From CBDFKQ01 sp965248855 (GTDB lineage: Bacteria > Bacteroidota > Bacteroidia > Cytophagales > 172606-1): a stretch of 64,000 bases of DNA. Positions within the stretch are counted from its first letter, which is position 1. Each line of letters starts with the position of its first letter. Made by a program: the position numbers and the translations under genes. The notes beneath the pieces are model-generated. The model was not told the DNA's origin and made no database searches. It saw only the letters and a program-made list of their open reading frames with translations. The DNA lies in NCBI GenBank assembly GCA_965248855.1, contig CBDFKQ010000014.1, forward strand, positions 434,001-498,000, in the 5' to 3' direction. Below, piece after piece: positions 35,844 through 43,763 of this stretch.

Positions 35844-35955
35844 TCCGTAGATTATTTCTACGGATTTTTTATGAATAGTAGTATCTTAAGACACGGGTAA
35901 TTTATAAGAATGCATTTCAATATAATTGCAGAAATAATTTGTAATGAATTTTCTT
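35844..35955. repeat. Direct repeat R2
   Basis: This is the second copy of R1. The hairpin TCCGTAGA (35844-35851) and TCTACGGA (35857-35864) is perfect, and the tail shares the AGTAGTATCTTA and TATAATTGCA blocks. It lies 33 bases upstream of the hypothetical gene's start on the minus strand. Confidence 0.75.
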
Positions 35956-35972
35956 CGTGTACTCAACTGATA

Positions 35973-36698
35973 TTAAGTTAATCTAGCCAAATAACCAAAA
36001 GTATCATTATCGAACATTTTTTCGCAGTTGAAACCTGCCAGATGCGCATGGTCTTGTAATGTTGAAAAATCGAGATAAAGCCAACCAAATTCATTTCCAA
36101 TAGTTTGCTTATAACGCATTTTATATCTCATTTCCCCATAATAACCAGCGTTTAAGTCTATCATCACCGATCCATCTTCTTCTTCGAATAAATATAAAAT
36201 ATCAGTTGACTCAAGTAAAATTTGACCACCTGGGTTTATTATATATTTAATATTTGATAAAAAAATATCAAACCCTTCCAACGTTTCTACCAAACCTATT
36301 CCATTCATTAACATCAACAACGTATCGTATGTGTGAGTGGTAAAAGTTTTAATATCAGCCTTTAAAATATTTTTTATCCCTCTTTTCTTCATCGCATCCA
36401 CCGCCAATTCCGAAATATCCAAGGCAGTTACTTCAAAATTTCTATTTTGTAAAATTAAACTGTGGCTTCCGGCACCTGCACCAATATCCAACACACTTCC
36501 TTTACAATGTTGTAAGGCGATTTTTTCAATTTCCGGCAATTCATTTTCTTCCCGAAAAAGATAAGCAACAGGAATTATATCATCTTCCAAAAGAGGGCAT
36601 TCAACAATAATTTCTGCATTTAAATTTCCTGCCAAATAATCTTGAATGGCTTCTCCAAAAGGATCTGTTGAATGTGAGAGGGAATTTTCTTTTTGCAT
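35973..36698 (-). CDS. Class I SAM-dependent methyltransferase
   Basis: This 241-residue protein has the Rossmann-type SAM-binding core: GSVLDIGAGAGSHSLIL is motif I, NFEVTALDISELAV the acidic strand 2, and YDTLLMLMNGIGLVE the motif around strand 4. NPGGQILLESTDILYLF follows. The N-terminal part includes DPFGEAIQDYLAG. The substrate is not predictable. It starts 26 bases after the hisD stop codon, so it is probably the third gene of a hisG-hisD-methyltransferase unit. No known histidine-pathway step needs it. Confidence 0.85.
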   Translation of the reverse strand: MQKENSLSHSTDPFGEAIQDYLAGNLNAEIIVECPLLEDDIIPVAYLFREENELPEIEKIALQHCKGSVLDIGAGAGSHSLILQNRNFEVTALDISELAVDAMKKRGIKNILKADIKTFTTHTYDTLLMLMNGIGLVETLEGFDIFLSNIKYIINPGGQILLESTDILYLFEEEDGSVMIDLNAGYYGEMRYKMRYKQTIGNEFGWLYLDFSTLQDHAHLAGFNCEKMFDNDTFGYLARLT

Positions 36699-36724
36699 TC
36701 AGCCTTTAAAAAAAAGATTATGTA

Positions 36725-38005
36725 TTATAATTTCTCTCTTCGCACTTTAACTGCATTGGCGTGAGCATCAAGGCCTTCGGCTTTTGCCATAATTTCAACA
36801 GTGGAAGCAATATTTTTTAATCCTTCTTCCGATAAATATTGAAAGGTTATTTTTTTTATAAAACTATCTACCGATACACCGCTATAAGCCTTGGCATATC
36901 CGTTGGTTGGCAAAGTATGGTTGGTACCGGAAGCATAATCACCAACTGACTCAGGTGAATAATTTCCAAGAAAAACAGAACCGGCATTTATAATTTTATC
37001 CGAAACAATTTCTGCATTTTCAATCGCTAATATTAAATGTTCCGCAGCATATTCGTTTAATAAATCTATTGCTTCACTTTGGTTATAAACACAAAAAAAA
37101 CGGCTGTGCTTCAAGGCTTCTTTTGCAATTTCCTTTCTTGGTAAAGATATTAATTGTTCTTCAACTGCTAATTTAACTTTTTCGAGAATGTGTTCATATT
37201 CTGAAACCAATATAACCTGGCTATCAGGCCCATGTTCTGCCTGAGAAAGTAAATCAGCCGCTACAAAATCTACATCACAATGTTCATCTGCATAAACTGC
37301 AACTTCCGACGGACCTGCAGGCATATCAATGGCAATACCTTCGCGAGTAATTAATTGTTTTGCTGCAGTTACATATTGGTTACCGGGCCCAAATATTTTA
37401 CTTACTTTAGGTATACTTTCAGTTCCGTAAGCCATTGCAGCAATAGCCTGAGCACCACCTACTTTAAATATTTTTTTTATTCCTACCAAGTTGGCTGCAT
37501 ATAATATTGCAGGATGGATTTCACCGTTTTTGCCTGCCGGCGAACACAAAATAATTTCTTTGCAACCGGCTATTTCCGCAGGTATCCCTAACATTAATAC
37601 AGTTGAGAATAAGGGGGCACTGCCTCCGGGAATGTATAAACCAACTTTTTGTATTGGCACACTCTTTCGCCAACAATTTACACCTTCCATCGTTTGGATT
37701 TTTTCAACCGATGTCTGTTGGGCAGCATGAAATAATTTGATATTATTAAAAGCCACGCTAATGGCTTCTTTAAGAGGCTTTTCTAATTTAAAAGGCGAGT
37801 CAAGAATTTCTATTTCAGTTACTTTTAGATCTTCTAAATCTATAAGGTCGAATTTTTTAGTAAAGTCCCTTAAAGCATCGTCGCCATTTTTTTTTATTTC
37901 AAATAAAATAGGTTTTACAATCTCTTCTATTTTTTCGAAATTTAAAGTAGGGCGAGCTAAATACTCGTTCCATTTATTTCTTTCAGGGTACTTAATTATT
38001 TGCAT
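36725..38005 (-). CDS. hisD: Histidinol dehydrogenase
   Basis: This 426-residue enzyme has the usual length. Visible signatures are VGLYIPGGSAPLFSTVLM, VGGAQAIAAMAYGTESIP, KIFGPGNQYVTAAKQL, IDMPAGPSEVAVYAD and DLLSQAEHGPDSQVIL, which contribute to substrate, zinc and NAD binding. It oxidises L-histidinol to L-histidine, the last two steps of histidine synthesis. It follows hisG after 11 bases. The usual next genes (hisC, hisB, hisH, hisA, hisF, hisI) are not in this window, so the his operon is split or the rest lies elsewhere. Confidence 0.97.
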   Translation of the reverse strand: MQIIKYPERNKWNEYLARPTLNFEKIEEIVKPILFEIKKNGDDALRDFTKKFDLIDLEDLKVTEIEILDSPFKLEKPLKEAISVAFNNIKLFHAAQQTSVEKIQTMEGVNCWRKSVPIQKVGLYIPGGSAPLFSTVLMLGIPAEIAGCKEIILCSPAGKNGEIHPAILYAANLVGIKKIFKVGGAQAIAAMAYGTESIPKVSKIFGPGNQYVTAAKQLITREGIAIDMPAGPSEVAVYADEHCDVDFVAADLLSQAEHGPDSQVILVSEYEHILEKVKLAVEEQLISLPRKEIAKEALKHSRFFCVYNQSEAIDLLNEYAAEHLILAIENAEIVSDKIINAGSVFLGNYSPESVGDYASGTNHTLPTNGYAKAYSGVSVDSFIKKITFQYLSEEGLKNIASTVEIMAKAEGLDAHANAVKVRREKL

Positions 38006-38016
38006 GACTGATTATT

Positions 38017-38871
38017 TTACAAAATCATTTTTTCAATTGGAATAACTAATATCCCTTGAGCGCCTGCATGTTGCAGGCTTTCAATAATATGCCAAAATTC
38101 ATTTTCATTAATTACTGAATGAATAGAACTCCAACCCGATTCTGCCAATGGCAATACTGTTGGGCTCTTCATGCCCGGTAATAAATTTAATATATCTTTT
38201 ACTTTATCGTTTGGCGCATTTAATAAAATATATTTATTGTTTTTTGCTGCCTGAACTGATTTTATTCTAAACAAAAGGCTGTCAAGTATTTTCTTTTTGT
38301 CATCTTCCAAGTGCGGACTCGAAATCAAAATGGCTTCAGATTTAAAAACCGTTTCCACTTCCTTTAAACCATTGCTTAATAAAGTACTTCCCGAACTTAC
38401 AATATCGCAAACCGCATTTGCTAAACCGATGCTTGGAGCGATTTCTACCGAACCTGAAATTTCGTGAATATCAGCTTTAATTCCCTTTTGTTCTAAAAAA
38501 TCCGATAAAATTTTAGGGTAAGATGTGGCGATGCTTACATTATGTAAATCTTCAATTCCATTGTATTCTTTATTTCGTGGAATTGCAATTGATAGGCGAC
38601 ATTTAGAAAAACCCAGTTTACGGGATACAATTACTTGTTTATTTTTTTCGATCATTACGTTTTCTCCAACAATTCCAACATCTGCAACTCCATCTGCTAC
38701 ATAACCGGGGATGTCGTCATCGCGCAAAAAAAGAAACTCTGCAGCAAAGTTATCCGACTCGGCTTTTAATTTTCCTGTACCATTATTAAAATTAATACCG
38801 CATTCTTTTATTAGTTTGAGAGAATCTTCACTAAGTCGACCGGATTTTTGTATTGCGATTCTTAAATTCAT
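38017..38871 (-). CDS. hisG: ATP phosphoribosyltransferase, long form
   Basis: This 284-residue protein is the long HisG type, which carries a C-terminal allosteric domain and needs no HisZ. Visible are MNLRIAIQKSGRLSEDSLKL at the start, DDIPGYVADGVADVGIVGEN, the PRPP-binding SIGLANAVCDIVSSGSTLL, and the C-terminal regulatory part from about residue 205 with LLPGMKSPTVLPLAESGWSS. It joins ATP and PRPP as the first step of histidine synthesis and is feedback-inhibited by histidine. It is the first gene of the unit with hisD; no attenuator or leader peptide was found in front of it. Confidence 0.96.
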   Translation of the reverse strand: MNLRIAIQKSGRLSEDSLKLIKECGINFNNGTGKLKAESDNFAAEFLFLRDDDIPGYVADGVADVGIVGENVMIEKNKQVIVSRKLGFSKCRLSIAIPRNKEYNGIEDLHNVSIATSYPKILSDFLEQKGIKADIHEISGSVEIAPSIGLANAVCDIVSSGSTLLSNGLKEVETVFKSEAILISSPHLEDDKKKILDSLLFRIKSVQAAKNNKYILLNAPNDKVKDILNLLPGMKSPTVLPLAESGWSSIHSVINENEFWHIIESLQHAGAQGILVIPIEKMIL

Positions 38872-38966
38872 GAGTATTATTAAAATGGAAAAAAGAAATA
38901 TAAATTTATTTAAAAAATAATTTTTGTTTTAAGAAGGTAAAATTATTTAATCTTCTATTTAATCCA

Positions 38967-39968
38967 TCATTCGCTGATGTTTTTTTTGAAAAGAAGGTAT
39001 AAAAAAAAAGGAATACCAATGCAGGAGCATATTATACCGATTGGCAAACCGGCAGGCGGATAAATTAATCGTGTCAATAAATCGCAAAAGAGTAGAAATG
39101 CAGCACCTGTTAATGTTACCATTAAGGCATTGAGTTTATAATTTATTCCAAAAAAACTTCTGGTAAAATGAGGAATTATTAAACCAACAAAACCTATCGG
39201 GCCTGAAGTGGCAACTGATACACCTGTTATTAAAGAAGATAATATTATTATTAACCATTTTAATCTATTGGTATTCAACCCTAAATGGTATGCCCTTTCT
39301 TCGCCCAAGTACATGATACTAATTTGTTTTTGAAGAAGAATAAAAACGATGGTAACAATAAGTAAGGCTATAAATGGCAATAAGAGAATATTCCATTGCG
39401 CTTTTTCAAAACTTCCCATCGTCCAGAATATGATACCTTTAAGTTTAGCATCAGAAGAGGATAAAAATATTAATAAACTGATTAGTGAACCCGCAAGTGA
39501 AGTAATCGTTACTCCTCCCAACAATAATCTTATCACATTCATTTTTCCATTTTGATAAGAAATACTTACAACTATTATAGTTACACTTAATGAACCTAAA
39601 AATGCAAATAATGCCGGCAAATATAAACCCAACCAAAATATAGGCAGTAACCCAAAAAAAACAAGATTTGCTCCCAAACTTCCTCCTGCCGCCGTTCCTA
39701 AAATATATGGATCGGCAAGAGGATTATTTGTTAATGCCTGCATTAAATATCCGCTTAGCGCAAGGCTGCCACCAACCAATAAGGCTAAAATCAAGCGTGG
39801 CAGGCGTAAATTTAAAATTACATAATGTGTGTTATCATTATTGTTATAGTGAAATATAAAATTATAAATCGTTGTCAGATTGGTTTGAAAACTTCCAATA
39901 AATAACCCCGCCGTAATTAATGAAAAAATGATCAACAGCAGTGTGAGCAGAAAAAGGAATGATTTCAT
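38967..39968 (-). CDS. FecCD/BtuC family ABC transporter permease
   Basis: This 333-residue protein has about ten membrane helices. Signatures are LRLPRLILALLVGGSLALSG, QALTNNPLADPYILGTAAGGS, GVATSGPIGFVGLIIPHFTR and GLPIGIICSCIGIPFFLYLL. It forms the membrane channel for cobalamin, heme or Fe-siderophore import. The ATPase (BtuD/FecE-like) is not adjacent. A BtuF-like binding protein is at 9829-10602, too far to be an operon partner. No cobalamin riboswitch is visible upstream. The substrate is therefore undecided. Confidence 0.92.
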   Translation of the reverse strand: MKSFLFLLTLLLIIFSLITAGLFIGSFQTNLTTIYNFIFHYNNNDNTHYVILNLRLPRLILALLVGGSLALSGYLMQALTNNPLADPYILGTAAGGSLGANLVFFGLLPIFWLGLYLPALFAFLGSLSVTIIVVSISYQNGKMNVIRLLLGGVTITSLAGSLISLLIFLSSSDAKLKGIIFWTMGSFEKAQWNILLLPFIALLIVTIVFILLQKQISIMYLGEERAYHLGLNTNRLKWLIIILSSLITGVSVATSGPIGFVGLIIPHFTRSFFGINYKLNALMVTLTGAAFLLFCDLLTRLIYPPAGLPIGIICSCIGIPFFLYLLFKKNISE

Positions 39969-40044
39969 TTATTTTTTAATCAATCACAATATTACACCGA
40001 ACTCAACAGAAATTAAAAAAAGATAAATTGGGCATTCTAAATTT

Positions 40045-40082
40045 AATTATGAATTAATCAATATTGATATATTCATAAAATT
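40045..40082. repeat. AT-rich dispersed palindrome
   Basis: AATTATGAATTAATCAATAT is followed by TGATATATTCATAAAATT. The left and right ends are near reverse complements, and it matches the copies at 23763 and 48589. It lies in the divergent gap between the FecCD and DUF1684 genes. Confidence 0.65.
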
Positions 40083-40238
40083 AATTTGCGGTTTATTTTA
40101 AAACTTTATTAAAGTATAAAATTTAAAATAAATGTTGGGTTGCCTTTAGCCGGCTTTATGTTGAATTTTATTATAAAAAAGTAATTTTTACCGGAATAAA
40201 GATATGGTTTTTAATTTTTACCATCTTTACGGTAATTG

Positions 40239-40886
40239 ATGTTTAAAAATATTTATTTTATGAGATTTAATCTTAAAATGATTTTTGTGTTTGGATTTAT
40301 AATCCAAATTACTTTACAAAATATTATTGCTCAAAACTCCAATGACAGTATATACCTGAAAGAAGTAATCAAAATCAGACAAACTAAAGATTCACTTTTT
40401 TTATCCGGACATTCACCACTCGAAAAAAAGGATATTTCGGAATTTAAAGGATTAAGATATTTTAAAGTTGATCCTGAATTTAAAATTGAAGCAATCTTTA
40501 AAAAAAATAAAAAACCAAGAGCTTTCAAAATGAAAACAAGTACCGATAGGCTACCCATTTACTTGGTTTACGGGACGCTTGAATTTACTTTAAAAATGGA
40601 GAAGATTGTTTTAAACGTTTATCAAAGTAAAGATTTATTGAGAAAACCGGACCTTAAAGATTATTTGTTAATACCATTTACAGACGAAACAAGTGGAAAC
40701 GAAACGTATGGCGGTGGAAGATTTCTGGATTTTACTATTCCGAAAAGTGAGAAAGTAAGTATTGATTTTAATCTGGCATATAACCCTTATTGTGCCTACA
40801 GTCATAAGTTTTCTTGTCCTATCCCACCCAAAGAAAATCATTTAAATATAAAAATAGAAGCCGGGGAGAAAGTAATGAAGGATTAA
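40239..40886 (+). CDS. DUF1684 family secreted protein
   Basis: A protein of about 215 residues with an N-terminal signal peptide (RFNLKMIFVFGFIIQITLQN). The DUF1684 hallmarks are clear: a SPLEKKDISEFKGLRYF segment, LVYGTLEFTLKMEKIVLNVY, FTDETSGNETYGGGRFLDF, and NPYCAYSHKFSCPIPPKENH near the end. The conserved tail with two cysteines, CAYSHKFSC, may be functional. The domain is common in Bacteroidota and Actinobacteria and has no established function. The start could be ATG 40239 or ATG 40260; the second also gives a full signal peptide. Confidence 0.88.
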   Translation: MFKNIYFMRFNLKMIFVFGFIIQITLQNIIAQNSNDSIYLKEVIKIRQTKDSLFLSGHSPLEKKDISEFKGLRYFKVDPEFKIEAIFKKNKKPRAFKMKTSTDRLPIYLVYGTLEFTLKMEKIVLNVYQSKDLLRKPDLKDYLLIPFTDETSGNETYGGGRFLDFTIPKSEKVSIDFNLAYNPYCAYSHKFSCPIPPKENHLNIKIEAGEKVMKD

Positions 40887-40993
40887 GGTATGTTGATAAG
40901 GTGATTTTTAAATTAATAATGTTTATTTGCTAGAAAAAATCACTTTCTGTTTATCGTATTATAAATCTTGATTTTATAATAAAAATAATGGAC

Positions 40994-41467
40994 TTATTTT
41001 AATAATAATTCTCCTTTCCCACTTTCAGCAAAATCCTTAATTATATTATTCCTATCAACAAGTAATTTTGTAAGATACCTGATAAGTATAAGTTTATTAA
41101 AAATCTTTCCAAAAATTCCAAAAGGGGATTGAAATTCAAAAACATCTTTCATAACCACGCCATCTTCTCTTCTCTCAAAGTAATGATCATGAACAATTGA
41201 TTTAAAGGCACCTTTAATTTGTTCATCCCTAAAATGATTAGGACGATCGAATACCGTTATTTTAGAAGTTAGTTTTTGTTTTACACCAAAGTGAGTGGCT
41301 TGCCAGGTTACAAATTCATTTAAATTTATCAATCCTTGAGTGGTTCCTTCTATTGCCTCCTCATTTGTTTTCTCTGTCGAAATTTTATGAAGGTCAATAC
41401 TTCGGGCAAGATCAAAACAGATTTCTATACTTGATTTTATTTTGGTTTCCAATATAATTAGCGGCAT
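40994..41467 (-). CDS. SRPBCC family protein (ligand-binding/cyclase-like)
   Basis: This 157-residue protein has a START-like fold. IILETKIKSSIEICFDLARS begins it, with LHKISTEKTNEEAIEG after it, then the WQATHFGVKQKLTSKITVFD strand and FRDEQIKGAFKSIVHDHYFE. A final helix contains LTKLLVDRNNIIKDF. This subgroup is widespread in Bacteroidota as a stand-alone SRPBCC protein. The ligand is unknown. Its start codon lies only 17 bases from the leftmost decayed copy of the MocR ladder (41484), so its promoter must lie within the repeated DNA. Confidence 0.85.
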   Translation of the reverse strand: MPLIILETKIKSSIEICFDLARSIDLHKISTEKTNEEAIEGTTQGLINLNEFVTWQATHFGVKQKLTSKITVFDRPNHFRDEQIKGAFKSIVHDHYFERREDGVVMKDVFEFQSPFGIFGKIFNKLILIRYLTKLLVDRNNIIKDFAESGKGELLLK

Positions 41468-41483
41468 TTTAACCTGAATTTAA

Positions 41484-41601
41484 ATTACACAAGATTTTTT
41501 ATATTCTTAAATTGCGGATCAAATTAAGAAGCATATTGAACAAAATGTATTGAAATCAGAATATAAATTATCTTCTTCCTCGGCCTGTCAGGGTGCAGGC
41601 C
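41484..41601 (+). repeat. MocR 5'-copy A with single REP hairpin
   Basis: This copy has lost the start codon and begins with ATTACACAAGATTTTTTATA. It reads TTCTTAAATTGCGGATC where the gene has TTCTCAAATTGCGGATC, so it carries a stop codon. It ends in one hairpin, GGCCTGTCAGGGTGCAGGCC (41582-41601), without the second element end. It is shorter than the others (207 bases to the same point in copy B). Confidence 0.75.
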
Positions 41602-41672
41602 AAGGAAAAAAGAAAAATTATCAGAATATCAATATCGTTTTTTCAATAATTTACCTTTAAAAAACTTTTAAA

Positions 41673-41918
41673 ATGTCTTTCACATCAACAATTACACAAG
41701 ATTTTTTATATTCTTAAATTGCAGATAGAATTAAGAAGCAGATTGAACAAAATATATTAAAATCAGAATTTAAATTATCATCCTCCTCGGCCTGTCCCCT
41801 GACAGGCAGAAAAGACCAATTGTTATTTCAATAATTTGAAATCTCTTTTTGATATAAAAATCTATACCTGTCTGGAATTTTAGTAAATTAAATTTTTTGG
41901 CCTGTCAGGGGACAGGCC
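41673..41918 (+). repeat. MocR 5'-copy B plus full REP/MITE element
   Basis: ATGTCTTTCACATCAACAAT at 41673 corresponds to the true gene start (ATGTCTTTCGCACCAACAAT at 42311). A TAA interrupts the frame after 14 codons. The copy ends near 41785. Then follows the element with left end GGCCTGTCCCCTGACAGGC (41789-41807) and right end GGCCTGTCAGGGGACAGGCC (41899-41918). Confidence 0.8.
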
Positions 41919-41996
41919 AAGAGAAAAAAAAATAAAAATTATCAGTATATCAATATCGTTTTTTCAATAATTTACTTTTAAAAAAAATATTTAAAA

Positions 41997-42164
41997 ATGT
42001 CTTTCACACCAACAATTACACCAGATTTTTTATATTCTCAAATAGCAGATAGAATTGATAAACAAATTGAACAAAATATATTAAAATCGGGATATAAATT
42101 ATTATCTTCTTCCTCGGCCAGTCCCCTGACAGGCAGAAAGAACAATCGTTATTTCAATAATTAA
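41997..42164 (+). pseudogene. MocR 5'-copy C: open 55-codon fragment running into the REP end
   Basis: This is the least decayed copy. It starts with ATG 41997 and stays open for 55 codons. The first ~37 read MSFTPTITPDFLYSQIADRI and then DKQIEQNILKSGYKLLS, nearly identical to the N-terminus of the intact MocR regulator. After that it runs into the repeat element (SSSASPLTGRKNNRYFNN) and stops at 42164. It would encode only the first helix of the winged-helix domain. Expression is not shown; it is most simply a gene fragment. Confidence 0.7.
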
Positions 42165-42238
42165 AATCCCTTTTTATATAAATATACCCGTCAGAATTTT
42201 AGTAAATTAATTTTTTCGGCCTGTCAGGGGACAGGCCA
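42116..42238. repeat. REP/MITE-like element in MocR copy C
   Basis: The left end GGCCAGTCCCCTGACAGGC (42116-42134) has one mismatch to the consensus. The right end GGCCTGTCAGGGGACAGGCC (42219-42238) has an 8-bp stem and 4-nt loop and is perfect. The right flank TATCAGTATCAATATCG resembles the flanks of the other copies. Confidence 0.8.
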
Positions 42239-42310
42239 AGTAAAAAAGAATAAAAATATCAGTATCAATATCGTTTTTTCAATAATTTACCTTTAAAAAA
42301 ACTTTTAAAA

Positions 42311-43750
42311 ATGTCTTTCGCACCAACAATTACACCAGATTTTTTATATTCTCAAATTGCGGATCGTATTGAGAAACAAATTGAACAAAATATATTAAAA
42401 TCAGGAGATAAATTATTATCTGTAAGATCGTTAAGCAAAGAGCAGGGAATAAGTATAAGTACTGCATATACTGCTTATGTACAGTTAGAAAACAAGGGTT
42501 TGATAGAAGCCCGGCCGAAATCGGGATATTATGTTAAATTTTCGTCCAATCATATCCCTACATTAACATCTTCGAAAAAATCAATTGATTCAATTGAAAA
42601 TGTTAGCGTGGACGATATGATTGCCATCATTTACAAAAATATCACTGAAGAAGGCATTTTAAAATTATCAGTAGCCACGCCTTCTATAGAGCTAATTCCT
42701 GAAGCAAAATTAAATAAATCTATGATGGAAGCCATTCGAAAAAGCCCGCATAGTTGTATCAGCTACGAAGATATACAGGGTAATTTATTATTGAGAAAAC
42801 AAATTGCCAAATATTGTTTTAGTTGGGGAGGAAATATAAATGAAGATGATGTGGTAACAACCCAAGGCTGTATGGAAGCATTGGTTTTTTGTTTAAAGGC
42901 AGTTACAGAGCCGGGAGATACCGTTGCGATTGAAAACCCAACATACTTTGGTATTTTTAATGTAATGAAAAGCTTGGGTTTAAAAGTACTTGAAATACCT
43001 TTAAACCCTGTTACAGGTTTGGATTTAGAATATTTAGAAACTGCATTAGAAAAAATTGAGGTAAAAGCATGTTTGTTCGTACCAAGTTTTAGTAATCCTA
43101 TGGGATGTTGCATGCCGGATGATCGCAAAAAACAATTGGTAAACCTGCTTGCAACGAAAAATATTCCATTGATAGAAGATGATATTTATGGTGCAATGTA
43201 TTTCGGAAAAACACGGCCGAAAACGTGTAAAAGTTTTGATACAAAAGGAATAGTTATGTTATGTTCGTCAGTATCAAAATCTCTGGCACCCGGTTATAGA
43301 GTGGGTTGGGTTATTCCCGGAAAATTCAAAACCAAAATTATAAATATAAAGCTGATGCATACCGTTTCATCAGCCACACCAACTCAGGCAGCTATCGGTC
43401 ATTTTTTTGAAACCGGACGCTACGATTTGCATATGCGCAACCTTCGGAAAGCACTTCATTCGCAATGTTTAAAATATATTCAAGCCATAAATAAATTTTT
43501 TCCCGACGACACAAAAATCAGCCTGCCACAAGGAGGATATGTGCTTTGGATTGAAATGAATAAAAAAGTAAATGCCTTTGACGTATTTAAAGATGCATTA
43601 AAACAAAATATAAGTATCTCGCCGGGTCAAATATTTAGTACCGACGCCGGTTATAGTAATTATATAAGAATCAGTTTTGGAATTCCATATACCGATGCTT
43701 TGGAAAATAGTTTGAAAATTTTGGGAGATATAGTAAAGAAGAGGATTTAA
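42311..43750 (+). CDS. MocR/PdxR-type regulator: GntR winged helix plus aminotransferase domain
   Basis: This 479-residue protein has an N-terminal GntR winged-helix (residues ~8-77: YSQIADRIEKQIEQNILKSG, LLSVRSLSKEQGISISTAYT, LENKGLIEARPKSGYYV) fused to a fold-type I aminotransferase domain. The PLP lysine is in CSSVSKSLAPGYRVGW, and VPSFSNPMGCCMPDDRK and IEDDIYGAMYFGK are typical of the family. MocR proteins use PLP as a cofactor-effector to control nearby genes. Regulation of the AlkA-type gene 13 bases downstream is possible. Its promoter and first ~110 bases have been copied three times upstream with repeat elements. Confidence 0.92.
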   Translation: MSFAPTITPDFLYSQIADRIEKQIEQNILKSGDKLLSVRSLSKEQGISISTAYTAYVQLENKGLIEARPKSGYYVKFSSNHIPTLTSSKKSIDSIENVSVDDMIAIIYKNITEEGILKLSVATPSIELIPEAKLNKSMMEAIRKSPHSCISYEDIQGNLLLRKQIAKYCFSWGGNINEDDVVTTQGCMEALVFCLKAVTEPGDTVAIENPTYFGIFNVMKSLGLKVLEIPLNPVTGLDLEYLETALEKIEVKACLFVPSFSNPMGCCMPDDRKKQLVNLLATKNIPLIEDDIYGAMYFGKTRPKTCKSFDTKGIVMLCSSVSKSLAPGYRVGWVIPGKFKTKIINIKLMHTVSSATPTQAAIGHFFETGRYDLHMRNLRKALHSQCLKYIQAINKFFPDDTKISLPQGGYVLWIEMNKKVNAFDVFKDALKQNISISPGQIFSTDAGYSNYIRISFGIPYTDALENSLKILGDIVKKRI

Positions 43751-43763
43751 TATATATTGAAAA

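Larger units (their letters stand above)
41468..42310. other. 843-bp region: ladder of decayed MocR 5'-end copies
   Basis: The region consists of three partial copies of the start and leader of the MocR-type gene at 42311, each cut off by a REP/MITE-like element. Gene-like parts lie at about 41484-41575, 41673-41785 and 41997-42112. Their start codons (present in the second and third) and the true ATG are spaced 324 and 314 bases apart. The copy nearest the gene is the least changed and the farthest the most. Confidence 0.8.

Noticed and set aside
39969..40238. Cobalamin riboswitch upstream of the FecCD permease
   Set aside because: No B12-box-like core (GCCACTG) or suitable fold was found; the sequence is simple AT-rich DNA.
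41484..42310. CRISPR-like array from the regular repeats
   Set aside because: Unit length is over 200 bp, the copies are gene fragments and mobile-element ends, and no spacers or cas genes exist.
42763..43128. 121-residue minus-strand open frame within the MocR gene
   Set aside because: It lies antisense to the aminotransferase core and has no family-like features.
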